Part shown: piece by piece, positions 36,001 through 49,500 of the stretch
How the letters are laid out: the number at the start of each line of letters is the position of its first letter
Numbering within the stretch: position 1 is the stretch's first letter
NCBI GenBank assembly: GCA_040954595.2
Contig: CM082595.2
Coordinates: forward strand, 8,742,001 to 8,806,000
Length of the DNA: 64,000 nucleotides
Reading direction: 5' to 3'
Source: Balanoglossus misakiensis
Lineage: Eukaryota > Hemichordata
Position numbers and translations under genes: made by a program
The notes under the pieces: model-generated
The model's database searches: none
What the model saw: the letters and a program-made list of their open reading frames with translations, nothing else
Told to the model about the DNA's origin: nothing

Positions 36001-39000
36001 GAAAAAAATAATGGTTGAAAATCATCAAAAAATGACATATTTTCGACTTTGCAAAATCTCAAAATTTCGTCAATTTTTGAAAAAATCATGGGTGAAAATC
36101 ATCAAAAAATGACACATTTTCGACTTTGCAAAATCTCAAAATTTCGTCAATTTTTGAAAAAATCATGGGTGAAAATCATCAAAAAATGACAAAAATTTTC
36201 GACTTTGCAAAATCTCAAAATTTCGTCGATTTTGAAAAAAATCATAGGTTCGTCGATTTTTTAAAAAAAAACATGGGTGAAAATCATCAAAAAATGACAA
36301 ATTTTTGACTTTGCAAAATCTCACAATTTCGTCGATTTTTGAAAAAAATCATGGGTGAAAATCATCAAAAAATGACAAATTTTCGACTTTGCAAAATCTC
36401 AAAATTTCGTCAATTTTTGAAAAAAATCATGGGTTCGTCGATTTTTTAAAAACAACATTGGTGAAAATCATCAAAAAAGACAAATTTTTGACTTTGCAAA
36501 ATCTCACAATTTCGTCGATTTTTGAAAAAAATAATGGTTGAAAATCATCAAAAAATGACAAATTTTCGACTTTGCAAAATCTCAAAATTTCGTCAATTTT
36601 TGAAAAAATCATGGGTGAAAATCATCAAAAAATGACAAATTTTGAAAAAACGGGCGAAAATCATCAAAAACGACAAATTTTCGTCTTTGCAAAATCTCAA
36701 ATTTTCGTCGATTTTTGAAAAAAAATCATGGGCGAAAATCATCAAAAAATGAAAAATTTTCGACTTTGCAAAATCTCAAAATTTCGTCGATTTTGAAAAA
36801 AATCATGGGTTCGTCGATTTTTTAAAAACAACATTGGTGAAAATCATCAAAAAATGACAAATTTTCGACTTTGCAAAATCTCAAAATTTCGTCGATTTAA
36901 AAAAAAAAATCATGGATGAAAATCATCAAAAAATGAAAAATTTTCGACTTCGCAAAATCTCAAAATTTTGTCTTTTTTTGAAAAAAATCATAGGTGAAAA
37001 TTATCAAAAAATGACAAATTTTCGACTTTGCAAAAGCTCAAAATTTCGTCCATTTTTGAAAAAAAATCATGGGTGAAAATCATCAAAAAATGACAAAATT
37101 TTCAACTTTGCAAAATCTCATAATTTCGTCGATTTTTGAAAAAAAATCATGGGTGAAAATCATCAAAAAATGACAAAATTTTCGACTTTGTAAAATCACA
37201 AAATTTCGTCGATTTCGAAAAAAATCATAGGTTCGTCGATTTTTAAAAAAAAACATGGGTGAAAATCATCAAAAAATGACAAATTTTCGTCTTTGCAAAA
37301 TCTCAAATTTTCGTCGATTTTTGAAAAAAAATCATGGGTGAAAATCATCAAAAAATGAAAAATTTTCGACTTTGCAAAATCTCAAAATTTCGTCAATTTT
37401 TGAAAAAATCATGGGTGAAAATCATCAAAAAATGACAAATTTTTGACTGCAAAATCTCAAAATTTCGTTGATTTTTGAAAAAAATAATGGTTGAAAATCA
37501 TCAAAAAATGACAAATTTTCGACTTTGCAAAATCTCAAAATTTCGTCGATTTTGAAAAAAATCATGGGTTCGTCGATTTTTTAAAAACAACATTGGTGAA
37601 TATCATCAAAAACTGACAAATTTTTGACTTTGCAAAATCTCACAATGTCGTCGATTTTTGAAAAAAATCATGGTTGAAAATCATCAAAAAATGACAAATT
37701 TTCGACTTTGCAAAATCTCAAAATTTCGTCAATTTTTGAAAAAATCATGGGTTCGTCGATTTTTTAAAAACAACATTGGTGAAAATCATCAAAAAATGAC
37801 AAATTTTTGACTTCGCAAAATCTCACAATTTCGTCGATTTTTGAAAAAAATAATGGTTGAAAATCATCAAAAAATGACATATTTTCGACTTTGCAAAATC
37901 TCAAAATTTCGTCAATTTTTGAAAAAATCATGGGTGAAAATCATCAAAAAATGACACATTTTCGACTTTGCAAAATCTCAAAATTTCGTCAATTTTTGAA
38001 AAAATCATGGGTGAAAATCATCAAAAAATGACAAAAATTTTCGACTTTGCAAAATCTCAAAATTTCGTCGATTTTGAAAAAAATCATAGGTTCGTCGATT
38101 TTTTAAAAAAAAACATGGGTGAAAATCATCAAAAAATGACAAATTTTTGACTTTGCAAAATCTCACAATTTCGTCGATTTTTGAAAAAAATCATGGGTGA
38201 AAATCATCAAAAAATGACAAATTTTCGACTTTGCAAAATCTCAAAATTTCGTCAATTTTTGAAAAAAATCATGGGTTCGTCGATTTTTTAAAAACAACAT
38301 TGGTGAAAATCATCAAAAAAGACAAATTTTTGACTTTGCAAAATCTCACAATTTCGTCGATTTTTGAAAAAAATAATGGTTGAAAATCATCAAAAAATGA
38401 CAAATTTTCGACTTTGCAAAATCTCAAAATTTCGTCAATTTTTGAAAAAATCATGGGTGAAAATCATCAAAAAATGACAAATTTTGAAAAAACGGGCGAA
38501 AATCATCAAAAAATGACACATTTTCGACTTTGCAAAATCTCAAAATTTCGTCAATTTTTGAAAAAATCATGGGTGAAAATCAGCAAAAAATGACAAATTT
38601 TGAAAAAAACGGGTGAAAATCATCAAAAACGACAAATTTTCGTCTTTGCAAAATCTCAAATTTTCGTCGATTTTTGAAAAAAAATCATGGGCGAAAATCA
38701 TCAAAAAATGAAAAATTTTCGACTTTGCAAAATCTCAAAATTTCGTCGATTTTGAAAAAAATCATGGGTTCGTCGATTTTTTAAAAACAACATTGGTGAA
38801 AATCATCAAAAAATGACAAATTTTCGACTTTGCAAAATCTCAAAATTTCGTCGATTTAAAAAAAAAAATCATGGATGAAAATCATCAAAAAATGAAAAAT
38901 TTTCGACTTCGCAAAATCTCAAAATTTTGTCTTTTTTTGAAAAAAATCATAGGTGAAAATTATCAAAAAATGACAAATTTTCGACTTTGCAAAAGCTCAA

Positions 39001-40930
39001 AATTTCGTCCATTTTTGAAAAAAAATCATGGGTGAAAATCATCAAAAAATGACAAAATTTTCAACTTTGCAAAATCTCATAATTTCGTCGATTTTTGAAA
39101 AAAAATCATGGGTGAAAATCATCAAAAAATGACAAAATTTTCGACTTTGTAAAATCACAAAATTTCGTCGATTTCGAAAAAAATCATAGGTTCGTCGATT
39201 TTTAAAAAAAAAACATGGGTGAAAATCATCAAAAAATGACAAATTTTCGACTTTGCAAAATCTCACAATTTCGTCGATTTTTGAAAAAAATCATGGGAGA
39301 AAATCATCAAAAAATGACAAATTTTCGACTTTGCAAAATCTCAACATTTCGTCGATTTTTGAAAAAAATAATGGATGAAAATCATCAAAAAATGACAAAT
39401 TTTCGACTTTGCAAAATCTCAAAATTTCGTCAATTTTTGAAAAAATCATGGGTGAAAATCATCAAAAAATGACAAAATTTTCGACTTTGCAAAATCTCAT
39501 AATTTCGTCGATTTTGAAAAAAATCATAGGTTCGTCGATTTTTAAAAAAAAAACCTGGGTGAAAATCATCAAAAAATGACAAATTTTTTACTTTGCAAAA
39601 TCTCACAATTTCGTCAATTTTTGAAAAAAATCATGGGTGAAAATCATCAAAAAATGTCAAATTTTTCGACTTTGCAAAATCTCAAAATTTCGTCGATTTT
39701 GAAAAAAATCATAGGTTCGTCGATTTTTTAAAAAAAAACATGGGTGAATATCATCAAAAAATGACAAATTTTCGACTTTGCAAAATCTCACAATTTCGTC
39801 GATTTTTGAAAAAAATCATGGGTGAAAATCATCAAAAAATGACAAATTTTCGACTTTGCAAAATCTCAAAATTTCGTCAATTTTTGAAAAAATCATGGGT
39901 TCGTCGATTTTTTAAAAACAACATTGGTGAAAATCATCAAAAAATGACAAATTTTTGACTTTGCAAAATCTCACAATTTCGTCGATTTTTGAAAAAAATA
40001 ATGGTTGAAAATCATCAAAAAATGACAAATTTTCGACTTTGCAAAATCTCAAAATTTCATCAATTTTTGAAAAAATCATGGGTGAAAATCATCAAAAAAT
40101 GACAAATTTTGAAAAAAACGGGTGAAAATCATCAAAAAATGACACATTTTCGACTTTGCAAAATCTCAAAATTTCGTCAATTTTTGAAAAAATCATGGGT
40201 GAAAATCATCAAAAAATGACAAAATTTTCGACTTTGCAAAATCTCATAATTTCGTCGATTTTGAAAAAAATCATAGGTTCGTCGATTTTTAAAAAAAAAA
40301 CCTGGGTGAAAATCATCAAAAAATGACAAATTTTTTACTTTGCAAAATCTCACAATTTCGTCAATTTTTGAAAAAAATCATGGGTGAAAATCATCAAAAA
40401 ATGTCAAATTTTTCGACTTTGCAAAATCTCAAAATTTCGTCGATTTTGAAAAAAATCATAGGTTCGTCGATTTTTTAAAAAAAAACATGGGTGAATATCA
40501 TCAAAAAATGACAAATTTTCGACTTTGCAAAATCTCAAAATTTCGTCAATTTTTGAAAAAATCATGGGTGAAAATCATCAAAAAATGACAAAATTTTCGA
40601 CTTTGCAAAATCTCAAAATTTCGTCGATTTTGAAAAAAATCACAGGTTCGTCGATTTTTTAAAAACAACATTGGTGAAAATCATCAAAAAAGACAAATTT
40701 TTTACTTTGCAAAATCTCACAATTTCGTCGATTTTTGAAAAAAATAATGGTTGAAAATCATCAAAAAATGACAAATTTTCGACATTGCAAAATCTCAAAA
40801 TTTCGTCAATTTTTGAAAAAATCATGGGTGAAAATCATCAAAAAATGACAAATTTTGAAAAAAACGGGCGAAAATCATCAAAAAATGACGCATTTTCGAC
40901 TTTGCAAAATCTCAAAATTTCGTCAATTTT
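33094..40930 (+). repeat. 7,837-bp duplicated segment, right copy
   Basis: This is the partner of 18,275-26,111 at offset 14,819. It contains its own 1842/1959-bp pair (35,433-37,274 and 37,275-39,233), 'gactgc' tags at 35,603 and 37,445, and the 747-bp pair at 39.5-40.5 kb. Unlike the left copy it continues into a full 2685-bp tandem duplication that begins inside it at 38,458. Spot checks at private variants found no difference from the left copy, which suggests a recent event or strong homogenisation. Confidence 0.88.
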
Positions 40931-43827
40931 TGAAAAAATCATGGGTGAAAATCATCAAAAAATGACAAATTTTGAAAAAAACGGGTGAAAATCATCAAAA
41001 ACGACAAATTTTCGTCTTTGCAAAATCTCAAATTTTCGTCGATTTTTGAAAAAAAATCATGGGTGAAAATCATCAAAAAATGAAAAATTTTCGAATTTGC
41101 AAAATCTCAAAATTTCGTCGATTTTTGAAAAAAAATAATGGTTGAAAATCATCAAAAAATGACAAATTTTGAAAAAACGGGCGAAAATCATCAAAAAATG
41201 ACACATTTTCGACTTTGCAAAATCTCAAAATTTCGTCAATTTTTGAAAAAATCATGGGTGAAAATCAGCAAAAAATGACAAATTTTGAAAAAAACGGGTG
41301 AAAATCATCAAAAACGACAAATTTTCGTCTTTGCAAAATCTCAAATTTTCGTCGATTTTTGAAAAAAAATCATGGGCGAAAATCATCAAAAAATGAAAAA
41401 TTTTCGACTTTGCAAAATCTCAAAATTTCGTCGATTTTGAAAAAAATCATGGGTTCGTCGATTTTTTAAAAACAACATTGGTGAAAATCATCAAAAAATG
41501 ACAAATTTTCGACTTTGCAAAATCTCAAAATTTCGTCGATTTAAAAAAAAAAATCATGGATGAAAATCATCAAAAAATGAAAAATTTTCGACTTCGCAAA
41601 ATCTCAAAATTTTGTCTTTTTTTGAAAAAAATCATAGGTGAAAATTATCAAAAAATGACAAATTTTCGACTTTGCAAAAGCTCAAAATTTCGTCCATTTT
41701 TGAAAAAAAATCATGGGTGAAAATCATCAAAAAATGACAAAATTTTCAACTTTGCAAAATCTCATAATTTCGTCGATTTTTGAAAAAAAATCATGGGTGA
41801 AAATCATCAAAAAATGACAAAATTTTCGACTTTGTAAAATCACAAAATTTCGTCGATTTCGAAAAAAATCATAGGTTCGTCGATTTTTAAAAAAAAAACA
41901 TGGGTGAAAATCATCAAAAAATGACAAATTTTCGACTTTGCAAAATCTCACAATTTCGTCGATTTTTGAAAAAAATCATGGGAGAAAATCATCAAAAAAT
42001 GACAAATTTTCGACTTTGCAAAATCTCAACATTTCGTCGATTTTTGAAAAAAATAATGGATGAAAATCATCAAAAAATGACAAATTTTCGACTTTGCAAA
42101 ATCTCAAAATTTCGTCAATTTTTGAAAAAATCATGGGTGAAAATCATCAAAAAATGACAAAATTTTCGACTTTGCAAAATCTCATAATTTCGTCGATTTT
42201 GAAAAAAATCATAGGTTCGTCGATTTTTAAAAAAAAAACCTGGGTGAAAATCATCAAAAAATGACAAATTTTTTACTTTGCAAAATCTCACAATTTCGTC
42301 AATTTTTGAAAAAAATCATGGGTGAAAATCATCAAAAAATGTCAAATTTTTCGACTTTGCAAAATCTCAAAATTTCGTCGATTTTGAAAAAAATCATAGG
42401 TTCGTCGATTTTTTAAAAAAAAACATGGGTGAATATCATCAAAAAATGACAAATTTTCGACTTTGCAAAATCTCACAATTTCGTCGATTTTTGAAAAAAA
42501 TCATGGGTGAAAATCATCAAAAAATGACAAATTTTCGACTTTGCAAAATCTCAAAATTTCGTCAATTTTTGAAAAAATCATGGGTTCGTCGATTTTTTAA
42601 AAACAACATTGGTGAAAATCATCAAAAAATGACAAATTTTTGACTTTGCAAAATCTCACAATTTCGTCGATTTTTGAAAAAAATAATGGTTGAAAATCAT
42701 CAAAAAATGACAAATTTTCGACTTTGCAAAATCTCAAAATTTCATCAATTTTTGAAAAAATCATGGGTGAAAATCATCAAAAAATGACAAATTTTGAAAA
42801 AAACGGGTGAAAATCATCAAAAAATGACACATTTTCGACTTTGCAAAATCTCAAAATTTCGTCAATTTTTGAAAAAATCATGGGTGAAAATCATCAAAAA
42901 ATGACAAAATTTTCGACTTTGCAAAATCTCATAATTTCGTCGATTTTGAAAAAAATCATAGGTTCGTCGATTTTTAAAAAAAAAACCTGGGTGAAAATCA
43001 TCAAAAAATGACAAATTTTTTACTTTGCAAAATCTCACAATTTCGTCAATTTTTGAAAAAAATCATGGGTGAAAATCATCAAAAAATGTCAAATTTTTCG
43101 ACTTTGCAAAATCTCAAAATTTCGTCGATTTTGAAAAAAATCATAGGTTCGTCGATTTTTTAAAAAAAAACATGGGTGAATATCATCAAAAAATGACAAA
43201 TTTTCGACTTTGCAAAATCTCAAAATTTCGTCAATTTTTGAAAAAATCATGGGTGAAAATCATCAAAAAATGACAAAATTTTCGACTTTGCAAAATCTCA
43301 AAATTTCGTCGATTTTGAAAAAAATCACAGGTTCGTCGATTTTTTAAAAACAACATTGGTGAAAATCATCAAAAAAGACAAATTTTTTACTTTGCAAAAT
43401 CTCACAATTTCGTCGATTTTTGAAAAAAATAATGGTTGAAAATCATCAAAAAATGACAAATTTTCGACATTGCAAAATCTCAAAATTTCGTCAATTTTTG
43501 AAAAAATCATGGGTGAAAATCATCAAAAAATGACAAATTTTGAAAAAAACGGGCGAAAATCATCAAAAAATGACGCATTTTCGACTTTGCAAAATCTCAA
43601 AATTTCGTCAATTTTTGAAAAAATCATGGGTGAAAATCATCAAAAAATGACAAATTTTGAAAAAAACGGGTGAAAATCATCAAAAACGACAAATTTTCGT
43701 CTTTGCAAAATCTCAAATTTTCGTCGATTTTTGAAAAAAAATCATGGGTGAAAATCATCAAAAAATGAAAAATTTTCGAATTTGCAAAATCTCAAAATTT
43801 CGTCGATTTTTGAAAAAAAATAATGGT
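38458..43827 (+). repeat. 2685-bp tandem duplication (38,458-41,142 and 41,143-43,827)
   Basis: The two copies are adjacent and of equal length. Shared private features include 'cagcaaaaaatgac' (38,581 and 41,266), 'gatttcgaaaaaaatc', 'gggagaaaatc', the 'aacctgggtg' pair, 'cgacattgc', 'gacgcatttt' (40,887 and 43,572) and 'cgaatttgc'. The left edge is at 38,458/41,143 (38,457 G versus 41,142 T, then identical). Homology runs about 28 bases past the end of the second copy, as expected if the crossover lay in the conserved 'tgaaaatcatc' to 'gacaaatttt' part of the unit. Confidence 0.86.
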
Positions 43828-45695
43828 TGAAAATCATCAAAAAATGACAAATTTTCGACTTTGCAAAATCTCAAAATTTCGTCGATTTTGAAAAAAATCA
43901 TGGGTTCGTCGATTTTTTAAAAACAACATTGGTGAAAATCGTCAAAAAATGACAAATTTTCGACTTTGCAAAATCTCAAAATTTCGTCGATTTAAAAAAA
44001 AAAATCATGGATGAAAATCATCAAAAAATGAAAAATTTTCGACTTCGTAAAATCTCAAAATTTTGTCTTTTTGTGAAAAAAATCATAGGTGAAAATTATC
44101 AAAAAATGACAAATTTTCGACTTTGCAAAAGCTCAAAATTTCGTCCATTTTTGAAAAAAAATCATGGGTGAAAATCATCAAAAAATGACAAAATTTTCAA
44201 CTTTGCAAAATCTCATAATTTCGTCGATTTTTGAAAAAAAATCATGGGTGAAAATCATCAAAAAATGACAAAATTTTCGACTTTGTAAAATCACACAATT
44301 TCGTCGATTTTGAAAAAAATCATAGGTTCGTCGATTTTTAAAAAAAAACATGGGTGAAAATCATCAAAAAACGACAAATTTTCGACTTTGCAAAATCTCA
44401 AAATTTCGTCGATTTTTGAAAAAAATCATGGGAGAAAATCATCAAAAAATAACAAATTTTCGACTTTGCAAAATCTCAACATTTCGTCGATTTTTGAAAA
44501 AAATAATGGGTGAAAATCATCAAAAAATGACAAATTTTCGACTTTGCAAAATCTCAAAATTTCGTCAATTTTTGAAAAAATCATGGGTGAAAATCATCAA
44601 AAAATGACAAATTTTGAAAAAACGGGCGAAAATCATCAAAAAATGACGCATTTTCGACTTTGCAAAATCTCAAAATTTCGTCAATTTTTGAAAAAATCAT
44701 GGGTGAAAATCATCAAAAAATGACAAATTTTGAAAAAAACGGGTGAAAATCATCAAAAACGACAAATTTTCGTCTTTGCAAAATCTCAAATTTTCGTCGA
44801 TTTTTGAAAAAAAATCATGGGTGAAAATCATCAAAAAATGAAAAATTTTCGAATTTGCAAAATCTCAAAATTTCGTCGATTTTTGAAAAAAAATAATGGT
44901 TGAAAATCATCAAAAAATGACAAATTTTCGACTTTGCAAAATCTCAAAATTTCGTCGATTTTGAAAAAAATCATGGGTTCGTCGATTTTTTAAAAACAAC
45001 ATTGGTGAAAATCGTCAAAAAATGACAAATTTTCGACTTTGCAAAATCTCAAAATTTCGTCGATTTAAAAAAAAAAATCATGGATGAAAATCATCAAAAA
45101 ATGAAAAATTTTCGACTTCGTAAAATCTCAAAATTTTGTCTTTTTGTGAAAAAAATCATAGGTGAAAATTATCAAAAAATGACAAATTTTCGACTTTGCA
45201 AAAGCTCAAAATTTCGTCCATTTTTGAAAAAAAATCATGGGTGAAAATCATCAAAAAATGACAAAATTTTCAACTTTGCAAAATCTCATAATTTCGTCGA
45301 TTTTTGAAAAAAAATCATGGGTGAAAATCATCAAAAAATGACAAAATTTTCGACTTTGTAAAATCACACAATTTCGTCGATTTTGAAAAAAATCATAGGT
45401 TCGTCGATTTTTTAAAAAAAAACATGGGTGAAAATCATCAAAAAACGACAAATTTTCGACTTTGCAAAATCTCAAAATTTCGTCGATTTTTGAAAAAAAT
45501 CATGGGAGAAAATCATCAAAAAATGACAAATTTTCGACTTTGCAAAATCTCAACATTTCGTCGATTTTTGAAAAAAATAATGGGTGAAAATCATCAAAAA
45601 ATGACAAATTTTCGACTTTGCAAAATCTCAAAATTTCGTCAATTTTTGAAAAAATCATGGGTGAAAATCATCAAAAAATGACAAAATTTTCGACT
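43550..45695 (+). repeat. 1073-bp tandem pair (43,550-44,622 and 44,623-45,695)
   Basis: The 'cgggcg' junction followed by 'gacgcatttt' is at 43,550 and 44,623. Both units carry 'cgaatttgc', 'gaaaatcgtcaaaaaatgac', 'cttcgtaaaatc' and 'tctttttgtgaaaaaaatc', a set found only here and at 52-54 kb and in part near 62.8-63.2 kb. They differ by small events such as 'aaaaaataac' versus 'aaaaaatgac' in the 'gggaga' unit and a second-copy extension into 'ctcataatttcg'. Content is array only. Confidence 0.8.
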
Positions 45696-46534
45696 TTGCA
45701 AAATCTCATAATTTCGTCGATTTTGAAAAAAATCATAGGTTCGTCGATTTTTTAAAAAAAAACATGGGTGAAAATCATCAAAAAATGACAAATTTTTGAC
45801 TTTGCAAAATCTCACAATTTCGTCGATTTTTGAAAAAAATCATGGGTGAAAATCATCAAAAAATGACAAATTTTCGACTTTGCAAAATCTCAAAATTTCG
45901 TCAATTTTTGAAAAAATCATGGGTTCGTCGATTTTTTAAAAACAACATTGGTGAAAATCATCAAAAAAGACAAATTTTTTACTTTGCAAAATGTCACAAT
46001 TTCGTCGATTTTTGAAAAAAATAATGGTTGAAAATCATCAAAAAATGACAAATTTTCGACTTTGCAAAATCTCAAAATTTCGTCAATTTTTGAAAAAATC
46101 ATGGGTGAAAATCATCAAAAAATGACAAATTTTGAAAAAAACGGGCGAAAATCATCAAAAAATGACACATTTTCGACTTTGCAAAATCTCAAAATTTCGT
46201 CAATTTTTGAAAAAATCATGGGTGAAAATCATCAAAAAATGACAAATTTTGAAAAAAACGGGTGAAAATCATCAAAAACGACAAATTTTCGTCTTTGCAA
46301 AATCTCAAATTTTCGTCTATTTTTATAAAAAAAATCATGGGTGAAAATCATCAAAAAATGAAAAATTTTCGACTTTGCAAAATCTCAAAATTTCGTCGAT
46401 TTTTGAAAAAAAGTAATGGTTGAAAATCATCAAAAAATGACAAATTTTCGACTTTGCAAAAACTCAAAATTTCGTCGATTTTGAAAAAAATCATGGGTTC
46501 GTCGATTTTTTAAAAACAACATTGGTGAAAATCA

Positions 46535-49500
46535 TCAAAAAATGACAAATTTTCGACTTTGCAAAATCTCAAAATTTCGTCGATTTTAAAAAAAAAATCA
46601 TGGATGAAAATCATCAAAAAATGAAAAATTTTCGACTTCGCAAAATCTCAAAATTTTGTCTTTTTTTGAAAAAAATCATAGGTGAAAATTATCAAAAAAT
46701 GACAAATTTTCGACTTTGCAAAAGCTCAAAATTTCGTCCATTTTTGAAAAAAAATCATGGGTGAAAATCATCAAAAAATGACAAAATTTTCAACTTTGCA
46801 AAATCTCATAATTTCGTCGATTTTTGAAAAAAAATCATGGGTGAAAATCATCAAAAAATGACAAAATTTTCGACTTTGTAAAATCACAAAATTTCGTCGA
46901 TTTCGAAAAAAATCATAGGTTCGTCGATTTTTAAAAAAAAACATGGGTGAAAATCATCAAAAAATGACAAATTTTCGACTTTGCAAAATCTCAACATTTC
47001 GTCGATTTTTGAAAAAAATAATGGGTGAAAATCATCAAAAAATGACAAATTTTCGACTTTGCAAAATCTCAAAATTTCGTCAATTTTTGAAAAAATCATG
47101 GGTGAAAATCATCAAAAAATGACAAAATTTTCGACTTTGCAAAATCTCATAATTTCGTCGATTTTGAAAAAAATCATAGGTTCGTCGATTTTTAAAAAAA
47201 AAACATGGGTGAAAATCATCAAAAAATGACAAATTTTTTACTTTGCAAAATCTCAAAATTTCGTCAATTTTTGAAAAAATCATGGGTTCGTCGATTTTTT
47301 AAAAACAACATTGGTGAAAATCATCAAAAAATGACAAATTTTCGACTTTGCAAAATCTCAAAATTTCGTCAATTTTTGAAAAAATCATGGGTGAAAATCA
47401 TCAAAAAATGACAAATTTTGAAAAAAACGGGTGAAAATCATCAAAAAATGACACATTTTCGACTTTGCAAAATCTCAAAATTTCGTCAATTTTTGAAAAA
47501 ATCATGGGTGAAAATCATCAAAAAATGACAAATTTTGAAAAAAAACGGGTGAAAATCGTCAAAAAATGACACATTTTCGACTTTGCAAAATCTCAAAATT
47601 TCGTCAATTTTTGAAAAAATCATGGGTGAAAATCATCAAAAAATGACAAAATTTTCGACTTTGTAAAATCACAAAATTTCGTCGATTTTGAAAAAAATCA
47701 TAGGTTCGTCGATTTTTAAAAAAAAAACATGGGTGAAAATCATCAAAAAATGACAAATTTTTGACTTTGCAAAATCTCACAATTTCGTCGATTTTTGAAA
47801 AAAATCATGGGTGAAAATCATCAAAAAATGTCAAATTTTCGACTTTGCAAAATCTCAAAATTTCGTCAATTTTTGAAAAAATCATGGGTTCGTCGATTTT
47901 TTAAAAACAACATTGGTGAAAATCATCAAAAAATGACAAATTTTTGACTTTGCAAAATCTCACAATTTCGTCGATTTTTGAAAAAAATAATGGTTGAAAA
48001 TCATCAAAAAATGACAAATTTCCGACTTTGCAAAATCTCAAAATTTCGTCAATTTTTGAAAAAATCATGGGTGAAAATCATCAAAAAATGACAAATTTTG
48101 AAAAAAACGGGTGAAAATCATCAAAAAATGACACATTTTCGACTTTGCAAAATCTCAAAATTTCGTCAATTTTTGAAAAAATCATGGGTGAAAATTATCA
48201 AAAAATGACAAAATTTTCGACTTTGTAAAATCACAAAATTTCGTCGATTTCGAAAAAAAATAATGGTTGAAAATCATCAAAAAATGACAAATTTTTGACT
48301 TTGCAAAATCTCAAAATTTCGTCGATTTTGAAAAAAATCATGGGTTCGTCGATTTTTTAAAAACAACATTGGTGAAAATCATCAAAAAATGACAAATTTT
48401 CGACTTTTCAAAATCTCAAAATTTTGTCTTTTTTTGAAAAAAATCATAGGTGAAAATTATCAAAAAATGACAAATTTTCGACTTTGCAAAATCTCAAAAT
48501 TTCGTCGATTTTAAAAAAAAAATCATGGATGAAAATCATCAAAAAATGAAAAATTTTCGACTTCGCAAAATCTCAAAATTTTGTCTTTTTTTGAAAAAAA
48601 TCATAGGTGAAAATTATCAAAAAATGACAAATTTTCGACTTTGCAAAAGCTCAAAATTTCGTCCATTTTTGAAAAAAAATCATGGGTGAAAATCATCAAA
48701 AAATGACAAAATTTTCAACTTTGCAAAATCTCATAATTTCGTCGATTTTTGAAAAAAAATCATGGGTGAAAATCATCAAAAAATGACAAAATTTTCGACT
48801 TTGTAAAATCACAAAATTTCGTCGATTTCGAAAAAAATCATAGGTTCGTCGATTTTTAAAAAAAAACATGGGTGAAAATCATCAAAAAATGACAAATTTT
48901 CGACTTTGCAAAATCTCAACATTTCGTCGATTTTTGAAAAAAATAATGGGTGAAAATCATCAAAAAATGACAAATTTTCGACTTTGCAAAATCTCAAAAT
49001 TTCGTCAATTTTTGAAAAAAATCATGGGTGAAAATCATCAAAAAATGACAAAATTTTCGACTTTGCAAAATCTCATAATTTCGTCGATTTTGAAAAAAAT
49101 CATAGGTTCGTCGATTTTTAAAAAAAAAACATGGGTGAAAATCATCAAAAAATGACAAATTTTTTACTTTGCAAAAATCTCAAAATTTCGTCAATTTTTG
49201 AAAAAATCATGGGTTCGTCGATTTTTTAAAAACAACATTGGTGAAAATCATCAAAAAATGACAAATTTTCGACTTTGCAAAATCTCAAAATTTCGTCAAT
49301 TTTTGAAAAAATCATGGGTGAAAATCATCAAAAAATGACAAATTTTGAAAAAACGGGTGAAAATCATCAAAAAATGACACATTTTCGACTTTGCAAAATC
49401 TCAAAATTTCGTCAATTTTTGAAAAAATCATGGGTGAAAATCATCAAAAAATGACAAATTTTGAAAAAAAAACGGGTGAAAATCGTCAAAAAATGACACA

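Noticed and set aside
18275-40930. Large transposon or retroelement duplicated in the array
   Set aside because: Both 7.8-kb copies consist only of array units. There are no terminal repeats, no target-site duplication distinguishable from array sequence, and no coding capacity.
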